DNA from: Natronococcus pandeyae
GTDB lineage: Archaea > Halobacteriota > Halobacteria > Halobacteriales > Natrialbaceae
Direction: 5' to 3'
DNA length: 64,000 nt
NCBI RefSeq assembly: GCF_008122205.1
Contig: NZ_PHNJ01000003.1
Span: forward strand, 372,001 to 436,000
Below, piece by piece: positions 45,570-54,456 of the stretch. Under the pieces are notes generated by a model that worked only from the letters and a program-made list of their open reading frames with translations, ran no database searches and was not told where the DNA came from. Every line of letters begins with the position of its first letter. The stretch's first letter is position 1. The translations under genes and the position numbers were made by a program.

Positions 45570-46433
45570 TCAGTCACTCCCCGCGAACGGCTGCAGTTCC
45601 TCGAGTACCGGTTCCATCGCATCGCCGTCGTCGGGATCGATCATCGTCGCCTCCCGCTCCGACGGCGCCTTCGGGATCGGATCGACCGACGAGACGATCG
45701 TCGGCGAGCCGTCGAGCCCGATGTAGTCGGGGTCGAGGTTCAGATCCTCCTGGCTCCACGTCGTCAGGTGTTCGTCGTGGTCGGCCGCCCGCTCTTCGGT
45801 CTCCGCCCGGAGCCGTTTGTGCGTCAGCCGGTGGGACGCCTTGCGGTAGGTCGGTTCGAACTCCGGATCGGTGACGACCATACAGGGCAGCGGCGCCTCG
45901 ACGGTCTCGATCTCGTCGACGTCTCCCTCGACCAGTCGCTTCGCGCGGAGACGGCGGTCGTCGGGGTCGATATCCAGCGCGATGACGTGCGTGACGATCG
46001 GCCAGTCCATCGCCCAGGCGGTCTGGGGGCCGGTCTGACCGGTCTCGCCGTCGGCCGATTTGAAGCCGGCGAAGACGAGATCGATATCCCCCAGTTCCTC
46101 CTGGTAGGTCTCGAGACCCGCACTGAGCGTGATCGCCGTCGCCCACGTGTCGGAAGCGGCCAGCTCCCGGTCGGACAGCAGGTAGCTGTCGTCGGTGTAC
46201 ACCGATTCCATCGCCTCCTTCAGCACGTCGGCGTACCCCGGCGGCCCCATGCTCATTCCGCTGACGTGCCCGCCGTGGCGAACCTTCGTCTGGAGAGCAG
46301 CCTGGACGGCGAACTTGTCGTTCGGGTTCATCACCGTCGGCGTCTTCCCGCGCTCGAGGTGGCCGTCCTCGTCGAACGACACTGCCCCCTCGGAGAAGTC
46401 CGGGACGCCCTTGGTCAGTACTACCGATCGCAT
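45570..46433 (-). CDS. fixA: Electron transfer flavoprotein beta subunit FixA
   Basis: This 287-residue protein starts MRSVVLTKGVPDFSEGAVSF and carries MNPNDKFAVQAALQTKVRHG and the AMP/FAD-binding GETGQTGPQTAWAMDWPIVT. It is the first gene of the fixABCX-type operon (TGATATG spacing to fixB). A TATA-like TTCTTAATAG lies about 65-75 bp upstream. FixAB in other organisms bifurcates electrons between ferredoxin and quinone or accepts them from acyl-CoA dehydrogenases. Confidence 0.94.
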   Translation of the reverse strand: MRSVVLTKGVPDFSEGAVSFDEDGHLERGKTPTVMNPNDKFAVQAALQTKVRHGGHVSGMSMGPPGYADVLKEAMESVYTDDSYLLSDRELAASDTWATAITLSAGLETYQEELGDIDLVFAGFKSADGETGQTGPQTAWAMDWPIVTHVIALDIDPDDRRLRAKRLVEGDVDEIETVEAPLPCMVVTDPEFEPTYRKASHRLTHKRLRAETEERAADHDEHLTTWSQEDLNLDPDYIGLDGSPTIVSSVDPIPKAPSEREATMIDPDDGDAMEPVLEELQPFAGSD

Positions 46434-46547
46434 ACTCCCCCCTGTGCGTGTGATGTGGTTTCGCTTGCCATTCTCATATCATCCTATCGCAACTATGGCT
46501 ATTAAGAATAGGGGTAAAAGTCGCCGCTTGAGGGCGGCTGCACGTCA

Positions 46548-46565
46548 TCGCCCTCGATAGGGCGA
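46548..46565. terminator. Stem-loop in the fixA/bactofilin intergenic region
   Basis: TCGCCCT and AGGGCGA form a perfect 7-bp stem with loop CGAT (46548-46565). Just left of it, GCCGC...GCGGC forms a second small stem near 46522-46538. Both lie between the end of the bactofilin-like gene (46696) and the fixA start on the minus strand. They may terminate the upstream gene or act in the fixA leader. Confidence 0.35.
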
Positions 46566-46695
46566 GACGCTGTGGTGCTACGAAGTACTGGACGCGGTCG
46601 TGACGCCGACGCTCGCCGGACGATTCACGTCGGTAACGAGCGCGGAAAACCGCTCACGCTGTCCGAGGCCGACCGCGAGGCCGACCGAACTCGAG

Positions 46696-47550
46696 TTACT
46701 CCTGCTCGCGCTCGGTCGTCCGCATCGTGATCTCGCCGTCCGCGCGGATCGAGCCGTCGATCTCGGCCTCGGGGCCGAGTTCGAGGCTCTCACACGAGAC
46801 GTCGCCGAGGATGCGGGCATCCCGCTCGACGACGACGTCGCCGCTGCGGGTGGTCAGATCGCCGTGGATGCGGGTCCCCTTGCCCACCGAGACGTCGCCG
46901 CGAGCCCTGAGGCTGCCGAAGATGTCACAGTCGCGACCGACGTCGATCGTCTCGGCTCGGATGTTGCCGTGGAGCCGGCAGTCGTCGCCGATCGTCGCGG
47001 GCGTCGAGACTCGCCAGGCGTCGTCGCTGACGGTCGCGTTCCGTGGGATGATCAGCGGCTCGGCCTCGACGTCCTCCTCCTCGTCGACGAGTTCGGAGAT
47101 GAGTCGCTGGGCAGCGTCCTCCTCGCCGATGAGCAGGAGCTGTTTGAGGTAGACGAAGAGGAAGACGATCGTCGGCATCGGGTTCCGGATCACGATCCAG
47201 CCGTTCGCCTCGAACCCCTCCTCGATCTCGACGTCGTCGCCGATGTCCAGGTCGCCGGCGACTTTCATCTCGCCGGCGACGTGGACGCGCTCGCCGATGT
47301 AGGCGTCCCCGCCGACGAGGACGTTCTCGGCCACGTCACACCACATGTCGAGCCGACAGTCGCCTTCGGCCTCGATATCGCCGCCGAACTCGACGCTCTC
47401 GCCCGCGAGGACGTTCCGTCCGCGGACGCCGAACTCGACCGTCGAGCGGCTCCCGATGAGGACGTCTCCGTCGGTCTCGAGGGCGACTTCCTTGGCTTCC
47501 GTCCCGTCGGGGACGACGAGTTCGTCGAGCGGATCCCTGCTGAAGGCCAC
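46696..47550 (-). CDS. Bactofilin-like polymer-forming cytoskeletal protein
   Basis: From the GTG at 47550 the protein has 284 residues and begins MAFSRDPLDELVVPDGTEAK. It is nearly all beta-helix, with repeated hexapeptide-like turns, e.g. GDVLIGSRSTVEFGVRGRNV, GDCRLDMWCDVAENVLVGGD and GTRIHGDLTTRSGDVVVERD. A helical insert (IVFLFVYLKQLLLIGEEDAA, about 125-170) interrupts the two halves and could contact the membrane. Bactofilins assemble into filaments; the archaeal function is unknown. Confidence 0.8.
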   Translation of the reverse strand: MAFSRDPLDELVVPDGTEAKEVALETDGDVLIGSRSTVEFGVRGRNVLAGESVEFGGDIEAEGDCRLDMWCDVAENVLVGGDAYIGERVHVAGEMKVAGDLDIGDDVEIEEGFEANGWIVIRNPMPTIVFLFVYLKQLLLIGEEDAAQRLISELVDEEEDVEAEPLIIPRNATVSDDAWRVSTPATIGDDCRLHGNIRAETIDVGRDCDIFGSLRARGDVSVGKGTRIHGDLTTRSGDVVVERDARILGDVSCESLELGPEAEIDGSIRADGEITMRTTEREQE

Positions 47551-47755
47551 ACTCGCAACCAATGTGAACGCCGGGTAATAAACCTCGCGCGATGTCTGAC
47601 GGACGTCTGCCGGCGAGCGTGTCTGACAGCGAATCGTCACACCGGCAAACCCCCGCTTTGACGACTCCCGATGCCGGTACCGAGACGGCCCGTTCGCGTT
47701 CCCGCAGGCGAAAACAGCCGTCCGGTTTTTAATACCCCGTCACCTACTGGCGGTT

Positions 47756-47953
47756 ATGACGACGCTCGCGTTCGACGACGATGGAGTCGACGTCGTGTAC
47801 GAAGGTACCGAATTCCGCCTCGAGCGAGAACTCATCGAAGAGGCCACTCAGAAGTCCTACTACGACGTGACGGACCACGAGGTGCTCAAGATCGTCGCGG
47901 ATCAGCCAGACCTGAAGGGAGAACCGCGCCGCGTCGGAGACATCCTACCGTAG
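47756..47953 (+). CDS. DUF5800 family protein
   Basis: This 65-residue haloarchaeal protein starts MTTLAFDDDGVDVVYEGTEF and ends GEPRRVGDILP. The pattern LEREL IEEATQKSYYDVTDHEVLKIV fits DUF5800. Function is unknown. A TATA-like GGTTTTTAATACC lies about 25 bp upstream, consistent with a near-leaderless message. It converges on the HNH gene, with 1 bp between the two stops. Confidence 0.8.
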   Translation: MTTLAFDDDGVDVVYEGTEFRLERELIEEATQKSYYDVTDHEVLKIVADQPDLKGEPRRVGDILP

Positions 47954-47954
47954 T

Positions 47955-48482
47955 TCACTCGTCGGTCTCGTACCGCTCCGCCGCCGACTCGAACCCCAGT
48001 TCGTTCTGTTCGCGGCCGCGACGCTCCTCGAGCGCGGCGACTGCCTCGGTGTCCGGTGCGGCGTCGTCGGTGATTCGCGCCCACGAACTGTGGACCTTGG
48101 CGTGACACCACCGACAGAGGTAGACCGTGATCTCGTGGGAGAGTTCCTCGCCGTCGCGTGCGTACGAGAGGTGGTGCTCCTCGAGCAACGGCCGCTCGTC
48201 GTCGTGGGCCAGTCGTTTCTCTTCGAGTCCACAGCGGACGCACTCGCGGTCGCGGTTTTGCGACCGGAAGTGGGGACAGTCGGCCCACGTCTCGTCGGTT
48301 TCGGGGTCGACGACGGGACACTCGTAGTCGTCGGCCGCGCGCTCACGGGCGAACTCGGGGTCGTGTTCGTAGTGGTCGAACGCGTACCGGCACCGACCCT
48401 CGCCGGTGAGGTGGTCGCAGACGCCGGCGAACTCGTACGGGTCGTCGACGCCGACCGACGTTCCCTGCGGCGTTTTCTCCAT
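47955..48482 (-). CDS. Haloarchaeal HNH/zinc-binding protein
   Basis: This 175-residue protein starts MEKTPQGTSVGVDDPYEFAG. It has several Cys/His pairs (GVCDHLTGEGRCRYAFDHYE, ECPVV, CVRCGL) and an HNH-like unit LLEEHHLSYARDGEELSHEI followed by LCRWCHAKVH. The fold predicts a nuclease-type metal site plus additional zinc fingers. I recall similar haloarchaeal proteins annotated as HNH endonuclease; the natural substrate is unknown. Confidence 0.7.
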   Translation of the reverse strand: MEKTPQGTSVGVDDPYEFAGVCDHLTGEGRCRYAFDHYEHDPEFARERAADDYECPVVDPETDETWADCPHFRSQNRDRECVRCGLEEKRLAHDDERPLLEEHHLSYARDGEELSHEITVYLCRWCHAKVHSSWARITDDAAPDTEAVAALEERRGREQNELGFESAAERYETDE

Positions 48483-48633
48483 GCTCCGTCGACGCCGTAT
48501 TCGAGCGGCGCAAAGTTAACCCCTTGGACGGGGTGCGGTTCTCCACGCTTCGTGGCCGACCCATAGAGATCTGTGAATTACAACTGAAGTAATAATTCGT
48601 AAGAGATAATATATCCGGCTGAAGACACCACCT

Positions 48634-51228
48634 ATGGCGGGGAACCTACGGCGGATCGTCCCAGCAGTTATTCGACGGAGTTACGCACTGAAATTCGGTA
48701 TCGTTCTGCTCGTACTGGGGCTGTCGGTCGGCACGCTCGGCATCGCGGCGACTGCGACGTTGACCGAGAGCGTCGAAGAGACCGTTCTCGAGGAACAGGA
48801 GAACGCTGCGATTCAGGAGGCTCGAGCGATCGAAAACTGGGACGAACAGAACGAACAACTCCTCATGTCCGCGACGAACGCGCCGGCGATGGGGACAGAC
48901 GACGAGGAGGAGATCGAGTCGTATCTCCAGCACTCCTACAGCGACCTCCCCGAGGAGCGGATGAACGCGCTCTACGTGGACACTACCACCGGAGAGATAC
49001 TCGCCGGCGCCGACACCGACGCGGAGACGGTCTCGGAACTCGAGTTCCCCGACGAGGCTGCGCTCGAAGACGACCTCTCCGAACACACCGTCCAGCGGAC
49101 CGATCCGTACGCGATGCCGGACGAACTGGGAGTCGCGTTCGACGATCGACCGGTCGTCTCGTACTACATCGGGGTCGAGGAGGATCGTGCCCTCGTCTTC
49201 ACGTTCAACCTCGCTGATCGGTCGGGGGAGATGCTCTCGAGTCGGTATCACATGTCTCAGACGGACAGTGGTACCACAGTCACGATCCTCAACGAGGACG
49301 GCGAGATCATCAGCGATGACGCGTATCTGGGCTACGAAGACGACCGGGAGTCGGTGACGTTCCTCACGGAGTACGAGGACGACGACGGCCTCCACGAGCG
49401 GGCGCTCACAGACGGCCCGGGTGCGACGAGAATCGACGAGGCACCGAGTGAGACGCTTCACGAGGCGCCGTACGACTTCTCTCCCGACGGCTACGTCGTC
49501 GGCTACCACACGACCGAGGACGGATGGACCGTCCTCGTCCACACGACGGACGCCGAGGCGCTCGGATTCGTCGACACGATCGACCAGTACGGGACCATGA
49601 TTACGCTTGGCGGCGTGCTCCTGATCGGGCTGTTCGGCGCGGTCCTGGGTCGCAACACGGCGACGTCGATCGACCGGCTGCGGCGGAAGGCCGGACAGAT
49701 GGAGGACGGCGATCTCGACGTCGAGTTCGAAACGAAACGGATCGACAACATCGGCCGACTCTACGATGGCTTCGGGTCGATGCGCGACGAACTGAAACGA
49801 CAGATCACCGAGTCCGAAGACGCGAGAGCGGAAGCCGAACGGGAACGCGAACGCGTCGAGCGACTCAACGACGACCTCGAGCAGGCGGCGACTGCGTACG
49901 GCAGCGTGATGGAAACCGCCGCCGACGGGGATCTCACCGCTCGCATGGCTCCCGAGGAGTTCGACAACGAGACCATGCAGACGATCGGCACGGAGTTCAA
50001 CGAGATGCTCACCGAAATCGAGGCGACGGTCGAGACCCTCACGGAGTTCGCCACCGAGGTCGCGATCGCCAGCGAGGAAGTGACTGCCTCGAGCGAGGAG
50101 GTCCGGGCCGCAAGCGAGGAGGTCAGCGAGTCGGTCCAGGAGATCTCCGACGGCGCCGACCGACAACACCAGTCACTGCAGTCGGTCGACACGGAGATGA
50201 CCAATCTCTCGACGACGACGGAGCAGATCGCCGCCTCCTCGAACGACGTGGCGGATATCGCCGAGCGAACGGCCAGAACGAGTCGTGACGGCCGGCAGGC
50301 CGCGACGGAGGCCGTCGAGGCGTGTGACGATCTCGAGGCAGAACGTCGCGCGACCATCGCGGAGTTCGAACGCCTCCAGGAGCAGGTCGACCAGATCACC
50401 GACCTCACCGAAGCGATCACCGAGATCGCCGAACAGACGAACATGCTCGCGCTGAACGCCAACATCGAGGCCTCGCGTTCACAGCGCGACGACGCCGAAG
50501 GATTCAGCGCGGTGGCGGCCGAGGTCAAAGAACTCTCCCAGGACGTCAAAGACGCTGCCGACCGAATCGACGACAACCTCGAGGGGATCCAGAATCAGAC
50601 CGACAGATCCGCGGCGGAACTCGAGCGGACGAGCGAGGAGATCGAGCGCGTCAACGATCTCGTCACCAATGCGGTGGCGGCGCTCGACGAGATCGCCGAG
50701 TACGCCCAGGAGACGAACGACGGCGTCCAGGAGATCTCTGCGGCCAGCGAAGAGCAGGCCGCCTCGACGCAGGAAGTCGTCGCGATGGTCGACGAGGTCG
50801 CGACGATTTCCGAGGAGACGACCGCCGAATCCGAGACCGTGGCTGCGGCGGCCGAAGAGCAGACGACCGCGCTGACGGAAGTGACCCGGTCGGCCGACGA
50901 CCTGACCGGGCAGGCGACGCTCCTCTCGGAGGCGCTGGATCGGTTCGAGACGGACGCCGACGCTACCGCTGGCGTCGATGCGGATGGACTGGCGCCACAA
51001 CTGGACGAGGGTGGCGCCACCGGCGCTTCGAATCCCGAGGAAGTGGCGTTCGAGTTCGACGAGGAGGCGTCCACCGCACCGGACGAGAACGACCGCGAAC
51101 CGAGCGACATCGAACGAGAGGAGACCGAAGCCGAACGAGAGGAGACCGAAGCCGAACGAGAGGAGACCGAAGCCGAACGAGAGGAGACCGAAGCCGAAGA
51201 CGACGATTCGTTCACGATCGTCGACTGA
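48634..51228 (+). CDS. Methyl-accepting chemotaxis transducer
   Basis: This 864-residue receptor has TM1 at about 18-41, an extracellular sensor (42-318) and TM2 at about 320-342 (TMITLGGVLLIGLFGAVLGR). A HAMP domain (about 343-395) and the long coiled-coil signalling domain follow, with the hairpin tip ITEIAEQTNMLALNANIEAS. The ligand is unknown; the sensor looks like a double-Cache fold. The C-terminal tail ends with a 7-residue repeat EETEAER (about 3.7 copies). No che genes are adjacent. Confidence 0.92.
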   Translation: MAGNLRRIVPAVIRRSYALKFGIVLLVLGLSVGTLGIAATATLTESVEETVLEEQENAAIQEARAIENWDEQNEQLLMSATNAPAMGTDDEEEIESYLQHSYSDLPEERMNALYVDTTTGEILAGADTDAETVSELEFPDEAALEDDLSEHTVQRTDPYAMPDELGVAFDDRPVVSYYIGVEEDRALVFTFNLADRSGEMLSSRYHMSQTDSGTTVTILNEDGEIISDDAYLGYEDDRESVTFLTEYEDDDGLHERALTDGPGATRIDEAPSETLHEAPYDFSPDGYVVGYHTTEDGWTVLVHTTDAEALGFVDTIDQYGTMITLGGVLLIGLFGAVLGRNTATSIDRLRRKAGQMEDGDLDVEFETKRIDNIGRLYDGFGSMRDELKRQITESEDARAEAERERERVERLNDDLEQAATAYGSVMETAADGDLTARMAPEEFDNETMQTIGTEFNEMLTEIEATVETLTEFATEVAIASEEVTASSEEVRAASEEVSESVQEISDGADRQHQSLQSVDTEMTNLSTTTEQIAASSNDVADIAERTARTSRDGRQAATEAVEACDDLEAERRATIAEFERLQEQVDQITDLTEAITEIAEQTNMLALNANIEASRSQRDDAEGFSAVAAEVKELSQDVKDAADRIDDNLEGIQNQTDRSAAELERTSEEIERVNDLVTNAVAALDEIAEYAQETNDGVQEISAASEEQAASTQEVVAMVDEVATISEETTAESETVAAAAEEQTTALTEVTRSADDLTGQATLLSEALDRFETDADATAGVDADGLAPQLDEGGATGASNPEEVAFEFDEEASTAPDENDREPSDIEREETEAEREETEAEREETEAEREETEAEDDDSFTIVD
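51115..51198 (+). repeat. 21-bp in-frame tandem repeat in the transducer C-terminus
   Basis: The unit GAGACCGAAGCCGAACGAGA plus one G repeats about 3.7 times from 51121, encoding EETEAER. The copies are base-identical, implying recent slippage. It lies in the flexible tail after the methylation helices, so copy number may vary between strains. Confidence 0.85.
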
Positions 51229-51288
51229 CGCCCGTCCGCCCGCGAGTCGGACGTGATCTTTTTGTCGGCTGGAACGCGACTCGAGTGC

Positions 51289-51642
51289 GTGCAACTCGTC
51301 CACGAGTCGGCGCGCGGACCGGCGGAGATCCTGGCATCGACCGTCGAGACCGCGGATTCGATCGCGAGCCAGTTCCGCGGGCTCATGTTTCGGCGGTCAC
51401 TCCCCGACGACTACGCCCTCGCGTTCCGGTTCGGGACGGCCAGGACTCGCGACGTGCACACGTTGTTCGTCTTCGTCCCGCTCGACGTCGTCTGGGTCGC
51501 CGACGGCGTCGTCCAGCGCGTCGAGCGGCTTCGCCCCTGGCGTGGGTTCGCCCGCGAAACGTGCGACCTGATCGTCGAACTGCCCGCCGGTGCGGCGGCC
51601 GGGGTCGAGTCCGGTGATCGGCTCGTGCTCGAGGAGAACTGA
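51289..51642 (+). CDS. DUF192 family protein
   Basis: From the GTG at 51289 this 117-residue protein starts MQLVHESARGPAEILASTVE and carries SQFRGLMFRRSLPDDYALAF and HTLFVFVPLDVVWVADGVVQ, typical of DUF192, a small beta-rich family of unknown function. A GTG at 51253 is an alternative start. Most bacterial members have a signal peptide; this one has none. It faces the phosphoribosyltransferase gene with 3 bp between the ends. Confidence 0.85.
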   Translation: MQLVHESARGPAEILASTVETADSIASQFRGLMFRRSLPDDYALAFRFGTARTRDVHTLFVFVPLDVVWVADGVVQRVERLRPWRGFARETCDLIVELPAGAAAGVESGDRLVLEEN

Positions 51643-51645
51643 GGG

Positions 51646-52206
51646 TTAGTCGACGATCACGAGCTCTCCATCCTCGACGCCGACGTCGAGCAGGTGCGTC
51701 ACCGCCCTGGAGAACTCCGGTCGGTCCTTGTCGACACGCCGCAGGACGACCGCGACGTCGACGAGCTCCGCGTCGGCGGCCTCGAGCGCCTCGCAGATGG
51801 CCTCGATCGTGTTCCCCGACGAGAGGACGTCGTCGACGACGACGACGCGGTCCCCGGGGTCGACACCGTTCAGAAAGAACTCGCTCTCGCCGTAGCCGGT
51901 TTCCTGGTGGATCGCGACTTCCGCCGGAAAGCCGTAGGAGCGCTTGCGAACGATCACGAACGGGACGCCGGTCTCGAGCGAGAGCGCCGTGGCGTGGTGA
52001 ATCCCCATCGCCTCGGGGGCGACGATCGTGTCGACATCGGCGAAGTCGATCCGCTCTCGGAGCCCGTCGACGATCGCGTCCAGTACGTCGGGTTCCATCG
52101 GCGGAATTCCGTCGGTGACGCCGTGAACGAAGTATTCGTACCCGTCTCTGTCGACGATCGGTGCCGCGCGAAGCGACCGGACGAGGGGTTCAAGGTTCGC
52201 GTCCAT
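51646..52206 (-). CDS. hpt: Hypoxanthine/guanine-type purine phosphoribosyltransferase
   Basis: This 186-residue protein has the PRPP-binding motif RVVVVDDVLSSGNTIEAICE and a purine-site region VAPEAMGIHHATALSLETGV. It resembles the archaeal HGPRTase-like family (with IVRKRSYGFPAEVAIHQETG); adenine specificity is an alternative. It salvages purine bases using PRPP. The gene begins at the ATG at 52206 and is divergent from the LeuA-family gene. Confidence 0.88.
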   Translation of the reverse strand: MDANLEPLVRSLRAAPIVDRDGYEYFVHGVTDGIPPMEPDVLDAIVDGLRERIDFADVDTIVAPEAMGIHHATALSLETGVPFVIVRKRSYGFPAEVAIHQETGYGESEFFLNGVDPGDRVVVVDDVLSSGNTIEAICEALEAADAELVDVAVVLRRVDKDRPEFSRAVTHLLDVGVEDGELVIVD

Positions 52207-52377
52207 GCACGCGTTGTACGACGAAGCAGTGGATGGTTGTTCGGGTCACCGGCCTCGCGTTCGATCGTTTCCGGTTCGACCGATTTCGGCACGCCGGTTT
52301 CACCTCGTCCTCCGTCGCGCAGATGGTGCCGCGACCGGCGGGATTAAGTCAGTATGCGCCATTAGCACACAGTACAA

Positions 52378-52466
52378 TGGCACGAGATTCGTTCTCAACG
52401 CCGGATTCCGAGGATAGAGGAAGTCGGGGCAACCCGGCTGGGCGTGAAATTCCAGGACGGAAATAA
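52378..52466 (+). CDS. Possible 29-residue leader peptide before the LeuA-family gene
   Basis: The frame MARDSFSTPDSEDRGSRGNP ... IPGRK ends with TAA at 52464-52466, 23 bp inside the GTG-started synthase frame. The start lies within the promoter-proximal leader. Overlap with the start of a branched-chain biosynthesis-type gene suggests a translational leader, but the peptide has no run of Leu, Ile or Val codons. It may also be the true N-terminal part displaced by a frameshift. Confidence 0.35.
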
Positions 52467-54003
52467 TTCTTCCTTCGTGACCCCTACTCCGGAGCAGACG
52501 ATTTCATCAGACCGTACAGTCCGCCTTCTCGATACGACGCTTCGTGACGGCGAACAAGCCCCGGGTGTCTCGCTCTCACCCGACGAGAAAGTCGAGATCG
52601 CTCGCGGGCTCGAGCGAACTGGCGTCTCGGTCATCGAGGCCGGCAGCGCCTGCACCGGCGCGGGCGAGCGCCAGGCGATTTCGCGGGTGACCGATCTCGA
52701 TCTCGAGGCCCGCGTCACCAGTTTCTGTCGCGGGATGGAGGTCGACATCGATCTCGCGCTCGACTGTGGTGTCGACGGCGTCCACATCGTCGTCCCCGCG
52801 AGCGACCGCCACGTCGAGGGGAAAGTCGGCACCTCCCGCGAAGACAACCTCGAGGCCACCGCCGAACTCGTCGAGTACGCCACCGACCACGGGCTGTGGG
52901 TCGAGGTCATCGGCGAGGACGGCTCCCGGGCCGATCTCGATTACCTCGAGGAGCTGATGGGGACCGCACTCGACGCGGGCGCCGATCGGACCTGCTTCGC
53001 CGACACCGTCGGACACACCGGTCCCGAGCGCACGGCCGAGGCAGTCTCCCGGCTCGCCGCGCTCGGTCCGGTCAGCGCCCACACCCACGACGACCTGGGA
53101 CTGGGCGTCGCGAACGCGCTATCGGCCGTCTCCGCGGGTGCAGACCTCGTTCACTGCACCGTCAACGGCCTCGGCGAGCGCGCCGGGAACGTCGCGCTCG
53201 AGGAGGTCGCGATCGCACTCGAGCACGTTTACGACGTCGAGACGGTCGAACTCGACCAGCTGTACGATCTCGCCCAGATCGTCTCGCGGGCGACCGGCGT
53301 CCCGCTGCCGCCGAACAAGGCCGTCATCGGCGAGAACGCCTTCACCCACGAGAGCGGCATCCACACCGATGGGACGCTGAAGGACGACAAGATGTACGAG
53401 CCCTACGCACCCGAGACGGTCGGCCGCGAGCGCCGCCTCGCACTCGGTAAACACACCGGCCGGGCCGGTGTCAAGGCGACGCTCGAGGAACACGACGTCG
53501 ACGCCAGCGAGGACGAGGTCGCGGAGATTGCGACCCGCGTCACCGAACTCGGTGACCGCGGTCGTCGCGTTACCGACGCCGACCTGCTCGCCGTCGCCGA
53601 GGACGTCACCGGCGACGACCGGGAGCGCGTCGTAGAGCTCCTCGACCTGAACGCCACGAGCGGCGGCCCCGTTCCGACCGCGAGCATCCGACTCGACGTC
53701 AGCGGCGAGGAGCGAGTCGCCAGTGGGACCGGCTCGGGGCCGGTCGACGCCGCCGTCTCCGCGGTTCGGCAGGCGCTCGGATCGATGGCCGACGCCGAAC
53801 TCGAGTCCTATCACGTCGACGCGGTCACCGGCGGTACCGACGCCGTCGTCACCGTCGAGGTGACGATGGCTCGCAACGACCGGACGGTGACGGTCGCCCG
53901 CAGCGAGGCCGACATTACGCGCGCGAGTGTCGAAGCGATGGTCGACGCGCTCGACCGATTGCTCGAGTCCGACGTGGAACTGCTCGCGCCGGCCGACGAC
54001 TAA
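52444..54003 (+). CDS. LeuA-family synthase (2-isopropylmalate/(R)-citramalate type)
   Basis: This 519-residue protein has the DRE-TIM core: RLLDTTLRDGEQAPGVSLSP, SAHTHDDLGLGVANALSAVS (metal ligands) and HTGRAGVKATLEEHDVDASE. The C-terminal LeuA dimer regulatory domain (about 395-515) confers feedback control. It condenses acetyl-CoA with a 2-oxo acid; leucine or isoleucine pathway specificity is not determinable here. The GTG at 52444 or that at 52480 may be the start. It lacks the usual ilv/leu neighbours. Confidence 0.85.
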   Translation: MKFQDGNNSSFVTPTPEQTISSDRTVRLLDTTLRDGEQAPGVSLSPDEKVEIARGLERTGVSVIEAGSACTGAGERQAISRVTDLDLEARVTSFCRGMEVDIDLALDCGVDGVHIVVPASDRHVEGKVGTSREDNLEATAELVEYATDHGLWVEVIGEDGSRADLDYLEELMGTALDAGADRTCFADTVGHTGPERTAEAVSRLAALGPVSAHTHDDLGLGVANALSAVSAGADLVHCTVNGLGERAGNVALEEVAIALEHVYDVETVELDQLYDLAQIVSRATGVPLPPNKAVIGENAFTHESGIHTDGTLKDDKMYEPYAPETVGRERRLALGKHTGRAGVKATLEEHDVDASEDEVAEIATRVTELGDRGRRVTDADLLAVAEDVTGDDRERVVELLDLNATSGGPVPTASIRLDVSGEERVASGTGSGPVDAAVSAVRQALGSMADAELESYHVDAVTGGTDAVVTVEVTMARNDRTVTVARSEADITRASVEAMVDALDRLLESDVELLAPADD

Positions 54004-54045
54004 CTCCCCCGTCGTGCAGTTTTCGATGCGCGTTCCGAACCGTAA

Positions 54046-54243
54046 TCAGTGAAACGGCTGGCGGCTGAGTGCACCCCGCGGGTCGAACAGGTAGACGAAG
54101 GCGAGAAAGAGCGCGAGCGCCACGACGAACAGCCGTATGAGCACGCTCAGGGACAGAGACGGGGGTGGATAGAGCGTGAGCAGCATCAGCCCCGCGACGC
54201 CGATCCAGAGCGCTCCGACGACGAGTCGCTGACGAAGATCCAT
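54046..54243 (-). CDS. Two-helix membrane protein, hypothetical
   Basis: This 65-residue protein starts MDLRQRLVVGALWIGVAGLM and has a second hydrophobic segment VLIRLFVVALALFLAFVYLF before a basic tail PRGALSRQPFH. I do not recognise the family. It is convergent with the LeuA-family gene. A possible promoter lies in the AT-rich 54260-54450 stretch. Confidence 0.5.
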   Translation of the reverse strand: MDLRQRLVVGALWIGVAGLMLLTLYPPPSLSLSVLIRLFVVALALFLAFVYLFDPRGALSRQPFH

Positions 54244-54456
54244 ATCCGAGAGATTGCACTCGAGTCGACGTGATAGTTCCGAAGTCCCTCCTCCGTTTCA
54301 TTTTGCTCGTCCTGCACCGGAGTAACCGACGCCTATATTCGGGTTTGGACACATTAATTTGGAGCGTACTGTATTTTCGCACGTCAACTGTTTGTGGTAA
54401 TATAACAATTACACTAGGGTCTAGATATAGATATAGCCGAGAATGGACGTAAAATC
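54244..54456. other. AT-rich promoter region for the Tat beta-propeller protein
   Basis: This stretch is notably AT-rich relative to its surroundings. It contains GTAATATAACAATTAC and GATATAGATATAGCC just before the start at 54457, plausible core promoter elements. No gene is evident. Confidence 0.35.

Noticed and set aside
51241-51288. GTG start at 51253 for the DUF192 gene
   Set aside because: The extra N-terminal residues MIFLSAGTRLEC do not match the family opening; the GTG at 51289 gives the expected MQLVHES-type start.
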